Shown here: piece by piece, positions 31,256-43,379 of the stretch | Layout of the letters: every line of letters begins with the position of its first letter | How positions within the stretch are numbered: position 1 is the first letter of the stretch | NCBI GenBank assembly: GCA_947623455.1 | Contig: OX392543.1 | Location: 22,752,757-22,816,756, forward strand | Source of the DNA: Mimachlamys varia | Lineage: Eukaryota > Mollusca > Bivalvia > Pectinida > Pectinidae | DNA: 64,000 bases | Direction: 5' to 3' | Made by a program: the position numbers and the translations under genes | The notes under the pieces: model-generated | Told to the model about the DNA's origin: nothing | What the model saw: the letters and a program-made list of their open reading frames with translations, nothing else | Databases searched by the model: none

Positions 31256-34200
31256 ACTGATATTTACATTTTGATAGAATAATTGTGCTTTATTTAGTTT
31301 CTTCCAACCGAATTTAAACAGCAAATCAAGTGAAGACAACAATGAAATTGATAAATTGATGCCGTCACAATAGAGAATGATGACGTCACAATGCCAACTG
31401 CTGTTATAGTTTGAGGCACTGGATGTTATAGGCATATGGCAGCAACTGCCTCTTAGCATTGTGTCAATGGAAAATTACAGAGCAAAATTTAAATAAATCG
31501 CAATTTATACTGAAAGGTAATAACTGACATCAAAACTATTGGTTGTGCAATATCCAGAATAAACATTATTAAAAATTTTTTTATGGTATTTATGTCAATA
31601 CGATAGTTACAACCCGTACTGGCATAACCAAAGTCAAGAAAGCAAATCCATCTTACATCTACATTTATATTCAAGGATTTCATTTGATAATAAATCGGTC
31701 TATCTATGCATAAACCGAAAGCCGAATTGCACTCTAAAGATGACGTAACACACACATAACATCACACTAACACAATTGGTACGCTACCCTACATTTGGTA
31801 CAGGTCACAAAATGGTTGGAAAAGTTCTTGAAAATGAAATTTGAACATTTTCCTTGAACAGTATAACAAAATAGATATTTGTCAACATTACTAACAAATT
31901 TTGTAATTTTCAGGAACAATTTACAACTACTTGATGACATCAAAGTCAACACGTCACAACCCCAATGTAAACGCTGTGCGTCGACGACATTTTGGCGAAT
32001 TTTGAAGGGGGTAATTTTAAGCAAGTCAAAATGTAGATTTTTGGTCCTTATAACCGAATAAAACTATAGTTTGGTATGATGTTTGAAAAAGCAGATTTTT
32101 TTTGTTGCAATAGGCACATTCATTAGTCGATATAAAGACAGATTCCATTACGTGTGATACGGGGTACCAATTGGGGTACGGGTCATGGCTAAAAAACGGA
32201 CAAAATCTCCTTTAAAGTTTTGCGTTATATTTTCAAACCAAATCACCTAGTATAATTTTTATGTTTGAAAATGAACCAACATACGTACTCTTTGTCAAAA
32301 ATCAAGTAACTTTCCAAATACAATATCTGAAATTGTAGATATCACTGAAAATCTGTCAAAATTGTACCAATTGTGGTAGGGTGACGTTATACTGCACCTT
32401 TTGAATTTAGTAATTGATACAGAATGCCGAAAAAATGAATTAAACTGCATCATATTCATATTTTTCAATTCTGCTGTCAGATCCATTAATCCATTTTAAT
32501 GATCTAAATAGAACACGAACGATTCTCGTTCTCGCACAAAACGGACGTATAACCTTAATAATATACGGATCATTTAATGAAGTGCTATGGACGGTTTATA
32601 CCACTTAATTCTTAGACGCTTGTCAGCCACTTAAGACGACCTGTCACTGGACGATACATATTCACCTCAACGTCACACTCCACTCCATCATTATCCTTTC
32701 AGGGACCTAGTAAATACGGGAACTGTAACATTAATTGACCTGATTACACCGCAAAACACTCCTGTATCTACACGATACCATTAATGATACAGTTCTGAGA
32801 ACCATTAGGACAAGGAGCTTTTTGAACACATATACTGTAATTGGACGGTTAAGATGTTATTGTTAGGAAACTGTTAATTTCCTTTGACCGGATGTCGCGG
32901 TTATTCGGTTACTACATTTTTCGTGAAAGCGTCTTGTTAACTATTCCTCTGAACCTATTGTACTGGTTTGTGCTCAAAGTGTTACACAACCTGCATGTTG
33001 GAACCGATTCATCTTAAGCAAAATAGACAAATATTTGTAGCACTACAATACATAAACCATATATATATGATTCTGACAGCTTCCCGAGAAAAGATATCAA
33101 TATAACATATTTGCATTGCCACAATAGTAAAATGATTTACAATGTTTACTGAAAATGAAATTTGATTTTACAATTTGGAAACCAAAAAGATATTCTTCAC
33201 AGGTCCCTTATTCAAAAAAAAAAAAAAATCCCGATGTTATAATATGGCGACATCAAAATTGTGCAGTAAAAGGCAGTAAAATTAAAGCGATCATGAAGAA
33301 CCATGTAAGCAAGGTACCGATTGATAATTTGATAATTTGCATGATGCAAACAAATAATTCACATGCTCGTGTTATTTGATTGTAGGTTCAGAGATGTATT
33401 TTCAATTTTTTTTGTCTGAGCACACTATAAATAGGTATACCGATATTACTTCCTTGAATGAACAGTCTCAAAATTATTCCGAAGAGATGAAATTTTCCTC
33501 TTTCAAGCAAATACATGCTTATTGCATGTGAGGGGGTGTATTTTAATTGAGATGGAAGATAATATTTATTTCATGGCCTGGAAATTGATATAATTTCCAT
33601 GTAAAGTTATCATAACGGTATCCATTTCACGTGAACTTTGATTTGGACATGAATGACACGTGAAATAATTAAATGATCACGTGCATTTCTAGTAGCTAAT
33701 ACAATCTACTGAAAACTGCCTGTTTTCCAGTTGCGATTTACAAGGTAATTTCTTAAGCTCCTTAAGGCTTTATCAAGTCAAACTGTTTTGTCAAATCCTT
33801 ATCCATACTGCATTCGATCTAACTGCAGGGTGTAATAAAGCTGTCCCTTAGCTAACCTCGCTCTTATGTCAAAAGACCTATTGACCTCAGAAACATCGCT
33901 TTAATGCAGATTGTTCGTGTTCACGCGCTAGTGTGGAGAATCATAAAATCTTTTACGTGGACGTATGTTGTTTCTTAACATAGCGTCCGTGTTCATGCGT
34001 GAATATGCAAGGTTTTACAATCTTTGCATCAAAGTATTCAGATCTCTTAAACAATGGATAAAGCATATACATCAATACATTGATGAAAGCATGTAGAACT
34101 TCATAGAAAGATTTCTCTCACCAATCTAATTTATCCCCGCGTAAACACGGATAGTGTTTTATGGTTTCGAGGTCTTGGCAAAGACCAATCAATATCGAGA

Positions 34201-34956
34201 TCGAATTATTGTTGTTAAGACATAGGTATTCTCTTTTTGTTTGCTTCTGAATAAATATCTGTACATCTGTTATATATGTATATCAAAGCAATTTGATATC
34301 ATGATATCATTGTGTGTTGTTTGGAACTTCTTGTAAGGACTGAAAATCATTTTTTAACTTTCCTAACACTATTTAAGCAAAAAAAAAAAAAAAAGAACTT
34401 TCAACCCTTATTTTGTTTTACATTTTTACTGTTGAACAATTGTTTATTATTATTTCTAGTCAATTGAGCGTTTGACGTAGTGGTAATCTCCATCGGAATC
34501 AAAGCATTAAGACTTTGAATAAACAAGGTTGATCTATGACGTCATAAATAAACCACGTGTGACGACTCGAGAACCTTTGCTATCATACTCGTATAAAACG
34601 AATTTATGTTGGTTATGTTCATATAGCGGGTTACAGCGCAAATGTACGAGAACACAAGTACATTGGGGAATATTGAAAATATGAACACCTCTGTGTAGAT
34701 AACACTGACAATAATTAAGAGAGAGCTGCTCTCACAGGTTTAACTTGTTAGTTAGTAGGTTTATGTATGAATCCTTTTGGCATCACACTAGCTAAGGTTG
34801 TATGTAGAAAGATCGATGAGAGACACTGGAAAACAGGAGTAGACAAATGAAAGTAAAGAAAACAGTTCAGATAGCAGATTACAGTTCATTGTCCTCCTAA
34901 AAAAGATCTTCATTATCCTCCCTCGCACTCAGTTAGATACAGCAAGAGTTTTGTTT
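31256..34956. other. Mostly unassigned intronic DNA
   Basis: Apart from the R8 fragment at 32381-32452 I see no named repeat and no exon. Short ACCAATTGGGGTAC and ACCAATTGTGGTAG segments (about 32166 and 32367) and a reverse AATTGGTACGCTACC (about 31775) may be ends of one degraded inverted element. CACGTG occurs at about 33678. Confidence 0.4.
32381..32452 (+). repeat. R8 fragment
   Basis: GTGACGTTATACTGCACC, TTTGAATTTAGTAATTGATA, CAGAATGCCGAAAAAATGAA, TTAAACTGCATCATA match the GATGACGTAACAC end of R8 over about 70 bp. Confidence 0.75.
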
Positions 34957-35175
34957 CCAATCACATGTATTTCTTAAGAAATAAACGACTTTCATAATTA
35001 GAAAAAGGATGTCAGTCTTCTGATGATGTTGTACATGCATGTACATATTAATTAAGAACACTAATGCTTTATCACATGTATTTTTATGAAACAAGCGACT
35101 TTTATAATTAGAAATAGGATGCAAATCTCTTAATAATAATGAACATGTACATATTAATTAAGAACACTAATGCCC
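34957..35175 (+). repeat. Tandem duplication, 110-bp unit
   Basis: Both units contain ATCACATGTATTT, GACTTTCATAATTAGAAA (or GACTTTTATAATTAGAAA), AGGATG and ACATATTAATTAAGAACACT, AATGC. The period is about 110-116 bp. Confidence 0.8.
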
Positions 35176-35775
35176 CTCCAGAGAAGAAACCCATCGCGGG
35201 TAATATGATGAACACGATTCTGAAGGACTAAACATTCTTGTTTGACCCTCACAGTATTCCTATTAATTACTTATATTACATATATTATTAACCTGAAAAT
35301 AGACGGAAACACAGGTATTCAAGCCTTTCAGGTCTTATATATCATATCAAGGCAATCATACCGTAATGCGAATAAGTTCTGGTCGAAAACATCAGGCCAC
35401 TGACACGTATCTAAGCTTACCAGTAATTTGACCAAGGAAAAATGGATCCTTAATTCGACATGTTTACGCGTTCACATGCACTTCGAGCTATATCAGAGTC
35501 AACGACCAAGACCAACTTTATTAAGAATAATGCCAGTAAACAGTAAAGTCACTGTGTGAAAGCCCTTTGGTTTTATCGTCAAATCAGTAATTAAAGGATT
35601 TGTTGGGGAGTTAAGAAGTATATCAACCTTTCCTGATATATTTATGTATTAATGACAGGTTTAAGATCTTCAAAACTAAAAGGTGAATAATAATACGAAA
35701 AAGAAATGATAATCATTTTTCTATATTTTCCCAAATAATTGTTCCTGATCGAAAAGGAAAGTTTCTATTAAAAAC

Positions 35776-35950
35776 AGAGAATACCAAAGCGTCAACAAAA
35801 CAATAGTCCAAACTCAAAATCGATTAAACTTAATATAATTTAACACAAAATATGAACAAAGGAAAGATTTACACTGAGACCCTTGTAAAAGTACAAGATA
35901 ATAAGACCAAGTGTTCCATTAACGACATCCACCATTTAAACCTAGGTTGT
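35776..35950 (+). repeat. R1 partial copy (plus)
   Basis: It holds AGAGAATACCAAAGCGTCAA, CTCAAAATCGATTAAACTTA, TATGAACAAAGGAAAGATTT, CTTGTAAAAGTACAAG and AACGACATCCACCATTTAAA. The GGAAGAGTAAGCGTCTTCTG stretch of the core is deleted, and the distal half of R1 is absent. Confidence 0.75.
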
Positions 35951-36162
35951 AACTAAGTGAATCTCATGTTCTTCCTTTGAGAATAGAGCCGTTATTTTCA
36001 TTCACAACAAAGAACACATTTTGAAGCACTACTAAATCCTTTGTTTTTATCCAGGATTAACATTTGCTCTGCGATTCTCATAAATAGTTAACGGCGATAA
36101 CAAGGCGTACAATAACAATAATCAAAGACATTATGATATCTACAAAAAAATAAAATTCTGCG

Positions 36163-36388
36163 TTTTCCTTACCCTACGACAGGAAATGACGTAATAATGA
36201 CGTAATAATGGTAAAAACACGCTAATAAATGAATCAAATGTCACGGGAGTGTTTTATGGCGACATTGTGGAAGATTTTCCTTACCCTACGACAGGAAATG
36301 ACGTAATAATGACGTAATAATGGTAAAAAACACGCTAATAAATGAATCAAATGTCACTGGAGTGTTTTATGGCGACTTGTGGAAGATT
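36163..36388 (+). promoter_or_regulatory. Tandem 112-bp units with four CRE-like sites
   Basis: Two units with few differences start at 36163 and 36275 (TTTTCCTTACCCTACGACAG). Each contains TGACGTAATAATGACGTAAT, giving TGACGTAA at 36187-36194, 36198-36205, 36299-36306 and 36310-36317. A TATA-like TATAAAAAG follows at 36396-36404, about 8 bp after the array. TGACGTAA is a known ATF/CREB-type half-consensus motif. No coding exon is seen downstream, so promoter or enhancer function is only a suggestion. Confidence 0.45.
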
Positions 36389-36474
36389 CGAAGAATATAA
36401 AAAGAGGTACCGCACATATCGACCTCTCAATTAATGTTTTGTTCCTAGGCAAAGCGACAGTCACTTCATGTCGT

Positions 36475-36560
36475 AAAACACTAGTGTTTCAACTTCTCGT
36501 GAGAAGTTCACGTCCAGCGAGAGTTTAGTCTTATACGATGATCGACAAGAGAGAAAGGTT
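36475..36560 (+). repeat. Repeat paired with 37799-37885
   Basis: TTTCAACTTCTCGTGAGAAG, TTCACGTCCAGCGAGAGTTT, AGTCTTATAC and AGAAAGGTT here correspond to TTTCAACTTCTTGTGATAAG, TTCATTTCCCGCGAGAGTTT, AGAGTTATAC and CGAAAGGTT at 37799-37885. They lie in the same orientation, 1.3 kb apart. CTTCTCGTGAGAAG is an inverted repeat. Confidence 0.65.
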
Positions 36561-36606
36561 AAGAGAAATACATCATCCACCATGTTTGGTGGAGCATATG
36601 GACCAT

Positions 36607-36960
36607 AAGGTACAGCATATATGTGTGTTACGTCATCTACATGATAGAGGGTGGTAGACTCTGCTAGTGGAGAGTTTAGTCCCCGGAGATTTCTGAAGCC
36701 TCCATAGTCACAGCTATCACATTTGAGTCGCGGCACGGTACATAATACACACATTTTCGTAGTACACGATTTGAAATTATGCAGTACTTATATAATTCTT
36801 ATTTTAAATTTATTAACTTTTTCGCACCTGACCCTTTTGCTTCTATATTATCAGGTAAGGAAATTTCGATTCCCACCTTTTGGTCCCTAGCATCACTGAA
36901 AAGTCCAAAGAGGACGAAACAACTGTATGAAGCAGTGCAATTCATTGTACACCAAAAAGT
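36607..36960 (-). repeat. R8 end and R8 start fragments
   Basis: At 36612-36641 the terminal piece GTACAGCATATATGTGTGTT, ACGTCATC is seen. At 36822-36960 comes the opposite end with GCACCTGACCCTTTTGCTTC, GATTCCCACCTTTTGGTCCC, TAGCATCACTGAAAAGTCC and GGACGAAACAACTGTATGA. Both read in reverse orientation and are separated by unrelated sequence. Confidence 0.65.
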
Positions 36961-36997
36961 TTTTTACCAAAAGGTTACTAGTAATAGATATCGCTAA

Positions 36998-38414
36998 CTA
37001 TAATATGAGTTATTGCTTCATTTTATTTCCTTAATGATAATTCCGGGCTCCATGTCTTTATTTCACCTCTGAAACTTAAAGTCTTGACAAAATAGAGTAA
37101 TGATGAACAGGTCTTTTTTAAGAAGCCTTGTGGAAGACGCACGTTAATTATTCCTCGTTTCCTTCGGAACATTTACTCGTATTTTAATTTTAAGTTCATG
37201 ACTATTTCCATAATGGAAATAAATCACTAGAAAACATCAATTTGTTCCATGGCAATTCAAATGATTTAAATCATCCGTCGTTGTATGGATTCTATTATAA
37301 CATTACTATCCTATAAACAACAGGAACAGCTTTAGCTATAATTATTTGTCGTAAATCAAAGAAATGATTTTTGTTTGATATCTAGAAAAAATGAATCCGT
37401 GTCTATTTTTGACATCAGAAACCGAAAATTAATTTTACTGACTCGGACCGATTAACCGACTACTGTACAAGTGGCATTGTTCGCTGTGTGGAAAATCGCT
37501 GTCATTAAATTTCCGAGAATCAATCTAACCGCTTTAATATTTACAATAACTCAAGCTCCACGGTGTATAATAGTATATTAAAGCTACGAAGTAAACAATA
37601 GCATGACTGACAACGTGAAAATGTTCACACCGCAAACAATTTGAAGGTTGACTAAGCGCAAAACTCCACGCACTAAAAGATTGTTTTTTATAGTATTTGT
37701 GATGCCGTTTCAGTGATGAGCCAGCTACTTTTTATCTTCCCTCAAATGGTATCTTATTCACTCGATGACTTATGACATTTAAATGTTACCAGCTTATCGT
37801 TAACATGTAGTTTCAACTTCTTGTGATAAGTTCATTTCCCGCGAGAGTTTAGAGTTATACAGCTTTAGTTTGTGACGAAAGGTTGAATGTTTAATTCGCG
37901 GTTTTTTATGGCAGTACTGGCACGTTCCTCGTGAAATTTTTAATTAGATTATGAAGCATACAAAAGATGCTAATAAATGTATTTTATCATCGTGGAAAAC
38001 CCAGGGGATACCGCTGTAACATGTGTGTCACGTGGTCACGTGGGCAGGACCAGACGGATAATCTCGTTTTCGTACTACAGATAACAGCCAATCATATCGC
38101 GTCTTTCATTCAAGGCTACATCCAGCGGGATATGCCGTTTGTAGCTACACACAATACAAACCAACATACCGGTATCGTCTGCTTAGAAATTATGTTAATT
38201 GTGATTGAACAACATAAATGACAATATGTCCGACCGGATAGTGAAAATGGCGTCATGCCTACAGTAATATACCAAAGTTAAAGATGTACCGAGTACAATG
38301 AGAAACGACCATTCTGATTGGTTGTAATCTCCGAACGAGATTCTCCATCTGTTCTAGCCAAAAGAACAGAAATGTAAGTGCAGTATGTATTGTTAACTTG
38401 AGTTTCTGACGATG
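36998..38414. other. Unassigned intronic DNA with paired E-boxes
   Basis: No exon is recognised. Two CACGTG motifs lie 8 bp apart at 38029-38034 and 38037-38042, inside a plus frame (37967-38221) that matches nothing I know. The repeat partner of 36475-36560 lies at 37799-37885. Confidence 0.4.
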
Positions 38415-38420
38415 GTTGTG

Positions 38421-38451
<31 letters not shown>

Positions 38452-38492
38452 GGGGGGGGTGTTTGCGTGTGTGTGTGTGGGGGGGGGGGGGT
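38415..38492 (+). repeat. (GT)n and poly-G microsatellite
   Basis: GTGTGTGTGTGTG leads into more than 20 consecutive G (about 38435-38459), then a second GTGTGTGTGTG and about 13 more G. Runs this long can form G-quadruplex structures and are hard to sequence, so the exact lengths are unreliable. Confidence 0.9.
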
Positions 38493-39002
38493 GCTATTAT
38501 TTTCCTAATCATACGGCTTTTCAGTAGTAAACTATAGTTGTAAACGATCAGTGTCCTTCACAACTCTCGTGGCCCTCACATCGTTCATTAAAGAGTAATT
38601 CCAGATCATCAGGATAAATATATTTCCTGAGTTTGGAGGAATTTATTTCCCTAATCCTAGCTGACTTGTTTTTACTTTTTTACACAAGGCTGAATGTTTT
38701 CTATGAGCTTATCAGAAAAAGGAATTAAAACCTTGCCAAATCTTTTGAATCTTTTGTCTATAAATATAAAAAGGTTTGCAGACCAAGTCGTATATGCCTT
38801 TCTAAACTTAAAGTCAACGACCAACAGACTCTTCTACATTATCTGCTTATCTGGATGTTTCCTTAAGCTATGAGCAATGTTTTGATTTTCTGATCGTGAA
38901 CTTTCTATTTTGTAATCGATGTTACATCACTACTTCTCCAATCCATGTTGCATTTCCATCGTTTTTCTTAAACGTCGGGATTTTTATGATAGGCTAGATT
39001 GC

Positions 39003-39380
39003 TGGCGAACAAACGTACGACACCAGGCTTCGAGAGATGCCGGCTGATGAAGACAAAGAAAAAGTTTTATGGTCGCCAGTTTAGTTTTACTGATAAATGT
39101 ATTGATGTATGAAATGAAGGTGGACGCTATTGAATATGGTCATAAGTATGCCTACTTGTTGTAATTGAGAATGATGCACCAGTTTTCCATTTTAAGTCGT
39201 AATATTTTACTTTGAAGTGACTTCTCACGGCGGATGTGGGCAACGAAACGATTCCTTTCCTGAACACCTGGTCTAATTATCTTGTACTTTTCGCCTTGTT
39301 CATTTTCTTTTGTTCCTTGTCCCTACTTTAATCAATTTTGAGTTCTGATTATGGTTTGGTTAATCGCATTGGTATTCACT
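39003..39380 (-). repeat. R1 copy, diverged full length
   Basis: The order TGGCGAACAAACGTACGAC, GGCTTCGAGAGATGCCGGCT, AGTTTTATGGTCGCCAG, ATATGGTCATAAGTATGCCT, CCTGAACACCTGGTCTAATT, ATCTTGTACTTTT, TCAATTTTGAGTTCTGATTA and GCATTGGTATTCACT is that of R1. The GGCGGGTGTCGTCGATG core is much altered. Confidence 0.75.
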
Positions 39381-39450
39381 TATTTTTTAAGTACATAAAA
39401 CTGATCAAACTAGTTTTTTTTCGAGTCATCCACAAAGTAGCATACATTGA

Positions 39451-39668
39451 GATGACGTAACAAAAACATGTGCTGTAACTTTAAAATTTAGTAATAGATA
39501 CAGTCTGCCGAAAAAATGAATTAAACTGTATAATACAGCTGTTTCGTCCTTCTAGGACTCTTCAGTGATGCCAGGGGCCAAAAGGAGGGAATCTAAATTT
39601 TCACAATTTATGTAGAAGCCGAAGGGTCAGGTGCGTGAAACCCTTTAATTTATGAATTTAGAAGTAAC
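39451..39668 (+). repeat. R8 dispersed repeat, long copy
   Basis: This orientation is taken as plus. It runs GATGACGTAACAAAAACATG, AATTTAGTAATAGATACAGT, CTGCCGAAAAAATGAATTAA, CAGCTGTTTCGTCCTTCTAG, GACTCTTCAGTGATGCCAGG, GCCAAAAGGAGGGAATC, GAAGCCGAAGGGTCAGGTGC and AATTTAGAAGTAAC. There is no open frame and no obvious TIR or tRNA-like head. The type of element is unknown to me. Confidence 0.85.
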
Positions 39669-40106
39669 ATTAAACTAGTTCTGTATCATCTTTGAGACTT
39701 CGATGTTTTTTTCATTACGTATTACAGAGGTGAAGAGAGCATGTAGTTTTTGTGATAATATCTTTGACAAATGATATTTCGATGAAACAGATGCATTGTT
39801 AAAGTTTTATAAAGATGAAATAATTAAAAAAAAAAAAAAAATTAATGAAATGGAATTAACGGTAACATAGCACAGAGAGTGTTTTGAGGATAAAAATATA
39901 ACAGGACCAAATGTGATCCCCGACCATGAATTCTTGATCACGACTACCGCCTTTTTGGATTACATTTTAACGGTATTACTATGACACAGCCCAACTGCAT
40001 TAATAAACGAATATAACAATGTGACTTCAGGTATTAAATTACTGATATTGAATTTCTATCCATTTGCCGTCAGCTTATCCTCGTTATTAAAATAAATAAT
40101 AAAAAT

Positions 40107-40195
40107 GCTCCCCCCCCCAAAAGAAACCAACAAAAAACAAAAATAAAAAAACAAAAATAAAAGAAATAAGCAAACAAAAAGACAAAAAAATGGAA
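40107..40195. repeat. C-tract and A-rich low-complexity run
   Basis: Nine C are followed by about 80 bp of A-rich sequence of the AAAACAAAAATAAAA type. The minus-strand frame across it encodes only phenylalanine-rich low-complexity peptide. Confidence 0.8.
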
Positions 40196-40853
40196 GCGTG
40201 ACTTATTGGGTTGTCGCTATTTCTCTTTAAAATAAACTTAATACTGAAAAGGGATTCCTTTTTGCAACGTGTTAATGTCATATTATGTAGAATTAATTGT
40301 CCCTAACATATTTGGCTATTAAAGCTTTTGTTTAAAGGCGCTTTGATATTTTCATGTATTTTGTTTTATTTTGTGTCTCCTCTAGGCCAACGTGAATGAA
40401 ACAAAGCCAAAGAGAACATGTCATGCATACAGCATTAACCCAATTGTGCCGAGCCACGGACTGTCTAAAACGGGATGGTACTCGGGGCTAGAGATTGATA
40501 CAATCTCGAATCAAGAGACACGTCTTGCCGTGAACAGAATAACAACGATGCAGCGGTGATGCGTGTGTCTTTGACGTTTATTGACCACGTTTTCGAAATG
40601 TCAGTTAAATAAAATTCAAATTCAATTTCTAAACTTCTGCTTGACGTCAAGAATAGCAAATGACAGTTTTAAACGCTAACTTTGATAAACAATACTTTAA
40701 TAGTTATTAGGGAGAATGTAACGACCATGATGTTGAATTAGGAGCAGGACACTCACGAGGTTCACACCTCAAGACCAAGTGTCTGCATCAATAAGACCAG
40801 TCAGCTTAAGACAAGGTAAAGGAAATGTTAGTCTATTACATCGTATATGGAAA

Positions 40854-40997
40854 GATGACGTAACACACAAATGCTGCACTTTTTATATTTAGTTATAGAT
40901 ACAGTATGCCGAATAATTAAACTGCATCATGCATTTGATTCGTCCTTCTGGGACTCATCAGTGATGCTAGGGCTCTAAGGATGAATATTCAGTTTCT
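40854..40997 (+). repeat. R8 partial copy
   Basis: GATGACGTAACACACAAATG, CTGCACTTTTTATATTTAGT, TATAGATACAGTATGCCGAA, TTAAACTGCATCATGC, TTCGTCCTTCTGGGACTCAT and CAGTGATGCTAGGGCTCTAA are present. The GGGTCAGGTGCG end is missing. Confidence 0.8.
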
Positions 40998-41866
40998 GAA
41001 ACTGGATTTTTATCAAGTTCTTCAAAAGAAACACGAGGAAAATAAATTAATGTTAACTTTAAAATCATACAAAGAAATAAGCAAATGCTTTGTAAAAAAA
41101 AATTCAATTTGTATTCGTTAAATGAGAATAAAATGCTTTAAATATCCGAATGGAAATGTCAGTTTCTATGTAACATAACAGGTTAAGCTATCCTAAACAT
41201 TTCCTTTTGTCGTAATAAAACAATCTGATTGAAATGAAGATCAATGTTCTGACGCCGTTATATAATGATCTGACAACTTCCCATAAGAGGTCATGTTCTG
41301 GTGACCTTTGACGCCTCTTTACTTCACACTCTAGGGGAACTGTTTAATTGATGAAAATGCACAGCTGTCATCTGCATAAAGTCTTTTCGTCACAACAGAC
41401 TCATTTAGCTTGTTGTGAATCTATACACACAAGTAGGATACTTCAAACATTTTCGCCCACCAACAAAGATTCTGTAAGCGGTGATTTGATTAGTTAATGC
41501 AAATTGTTACCAGAACAAGACCTCATATAGATTGTTGTCAGATCCTTGTACAACGGAGTGAGAATATGGATCTGCTTTTATTTTTATCATATTGGAATTC
41601 AAGTTCATCTCCTAAAGTCCTTAATTGAAACATAAAAAAACATGAAGGTGTTTATCTTACTTGACATAATATCCCCTATCATTTTGTTTTCTTGCAGATG
41701 GTTCTGCGTTCGTGATAGCCGTTTCCCCTTTTCGGAACACCTCACTAAATTAGTTTTAAACAGTAATAGTTGGACAATTTAATTGATATATGCCCTTCGA
41801 TGATTGTGTGACCAGAGGTTTTGAATTCATGTTTCGTATGAGTTTTACAAACTAGTTACATAGGTG

Positions 41867-41973
41867 TGACCTAGACTGACATGGCGGGTGTCGTCGATGA
41901 AACAACTGGTCTTATTCTCTAACACATTCCCAAGGGTCCCTGTGTAAATCCTTCCTTTATTTATATTTTAACA
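41867..41973 (-). repeat. R1 core fragment
   Basis: CTGACATGGCGGGTGTCGTC, GATGAAACAACTGGTCTTAT, TCTCTAACACATTCCC and TCCCTGTGTAAATCCTTCCT follow the R1 core with the GCAGAAGACGCTTACTCTTC part deleted. Confidence 0.75.
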
Positions 41974-42205
41974 CATAATCATGAGGACTCGTCTTTTACA
42001 TGGCGATTGACAGACCGATGTATTTTTATGTGTTCCATATTCAAATAATTTCCTAAATAAATCATATTTAATAGATATTTACATGGTACACACACGTTTG
42101 TATCAGTCAATACCCTTCCATAGAAAGAGAAGATACGCTCTTGTTTCTGCTCTTAGCTCTTCGGCTGTATCTTGACAAAATGAAAGACTCTGATAAGGTA
42201 TCTGA

Positions 42206-42330
42206 TTTTATTTTACAACAATTATGAAACAAGTTATCAAACTTATATAAAACACTCTTGTTGGCCCGGATGTTAGCGAACAAGGGGTCTTATTGTGGGA
42301 GGAAATTGGAGCACCCGAAGAAAACCTTGT
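42206..42330 (-). mobile_element. SINE-C fragment
   Basis: The tail and body (minus strand: TTGTTCGCTAACATCCGGGC, CAACAAGAGTGTTTTATA, AACTTGTTTCATAATTGTTG, TAAAATAAAATCAG) are present; the tRNA-like head is missing. It abuts the R11 fragment at 42334. Confidence 0.7.
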
Positions 42331-42333
42331 TAA

Positions 42334-42590
42334 TAATCTTGTAAGATTTTTTTGTTTATCAACTTAATCTTCAAAGCAGGTAAAATTTTCACTTCGATTT
42401 ACTAGTTGTAGTTTTCATAACGAACGGGTCCGATAAAAACTTCGATACAGCGAAAAATTCGATTCATATAAGTTCGATTCATGAAAATTAATTTAATAGT
42501 GTTTTATAATTAAAAAGTCGGACTTGCCAAAAGTTCGAGACATCGAGAAATTCGAATCATAGAAGTTCGATTAATCGAAGTTTGACTGTA
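42334..42590 (+). mobile_element. R11 right part
   Basis: It begins TAATCTTGTAAGATTTTTTT, the same internal point as in 25163-25474, and ends CGATTAATCGAAGTTTGACT, GTA. This terminus is the inverse of TACAGTCAAACTTCG at 25163. The inner part is made of TTCGA-rich palindromic segments. Together the two copies cover a complete TIR element of about 500 bp. Confidence 0.65.
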
Positions 42591-43179
42591 CTCCGCTATC
42601 ATATCATTTCTTTATTGGCAAAATTTGGCGGACTGACGACTAGGTTTGTTACTTTTTATGTGGTTCAGCGTAACGAAAACAGTTGTTATTTCAATCTGGC
42701 ACGAATGTGTTCCCTATAAACCTACAATCATAAACATAAAACAGAATCCATAGAAACGAAGACATTGGCGACAGTATTGCAATATATATATGAATAATGT
42801 ATATAAGTATTACCCTTCTTTCAGAGCCATGCATTGTTTAGCGTTTTGGTGTGTAATTCCATAAGTCTGACCTTTTTATGTCACTCAAAAGGAATATAAA
42901 ACTGCATAAAGTATAAATAAGAAGCCGTGGAGTCCGTTGTGCCAACCAACGAATATCTGCCCATTATTAGAAAATTACTCTTTATCCATATTTACTGATA
43001 AATTCAGCAATTTATGTACATTGTAAACCCTTATGCAAGAACAGATTCCTATAACTTTTCCTTTAGCCCCCCTTATTAAGTTAAGTGGTTATTTTGTGAC
43101 GCTGTTGGGTAATTCGCCGTTTTCAGTTGATCCCTTGATGTATTTTGTCGTTGTGTTTTGATCCTGTGGTATATGTAGT

Positions 43180-43379
43180 CATTACACTGTTGACGCTGTG
43201 GTATATTTCGCCGTTTTTGATGATGCTATAGTGTATTTTGTCATTTTTGATGATGCTGGGGCAGTTTTGTAATGTTGTGCTAAAAGACAATTTGGTATCT
43301 CGTCGTGTATGATAATGCTATGGTATATTTTGTTGGTTTGATGACGCTGCGGCGTTTTTGTTGAGGCTGTGGTATATTC
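43180..43379 (+). repeat. Degenerate flank of the 43-kb minisatellite
   Basis: Units such as GACGCTGTGGTATATTTCGC, GATGATGCTATAGTGTATTT and GATGCTGGGGCAG resemble the array but differ from unit to unit. Such decay at an array edge is common because end units take less part in exchange. Confidence 0.7.

Noticed and set aside
36461..36754. 97-codon minus frame just right of the CRE array
   Set aside because: It overlaps a dispersed repeat (36475-36560) and an R8 end, and shows no domain.
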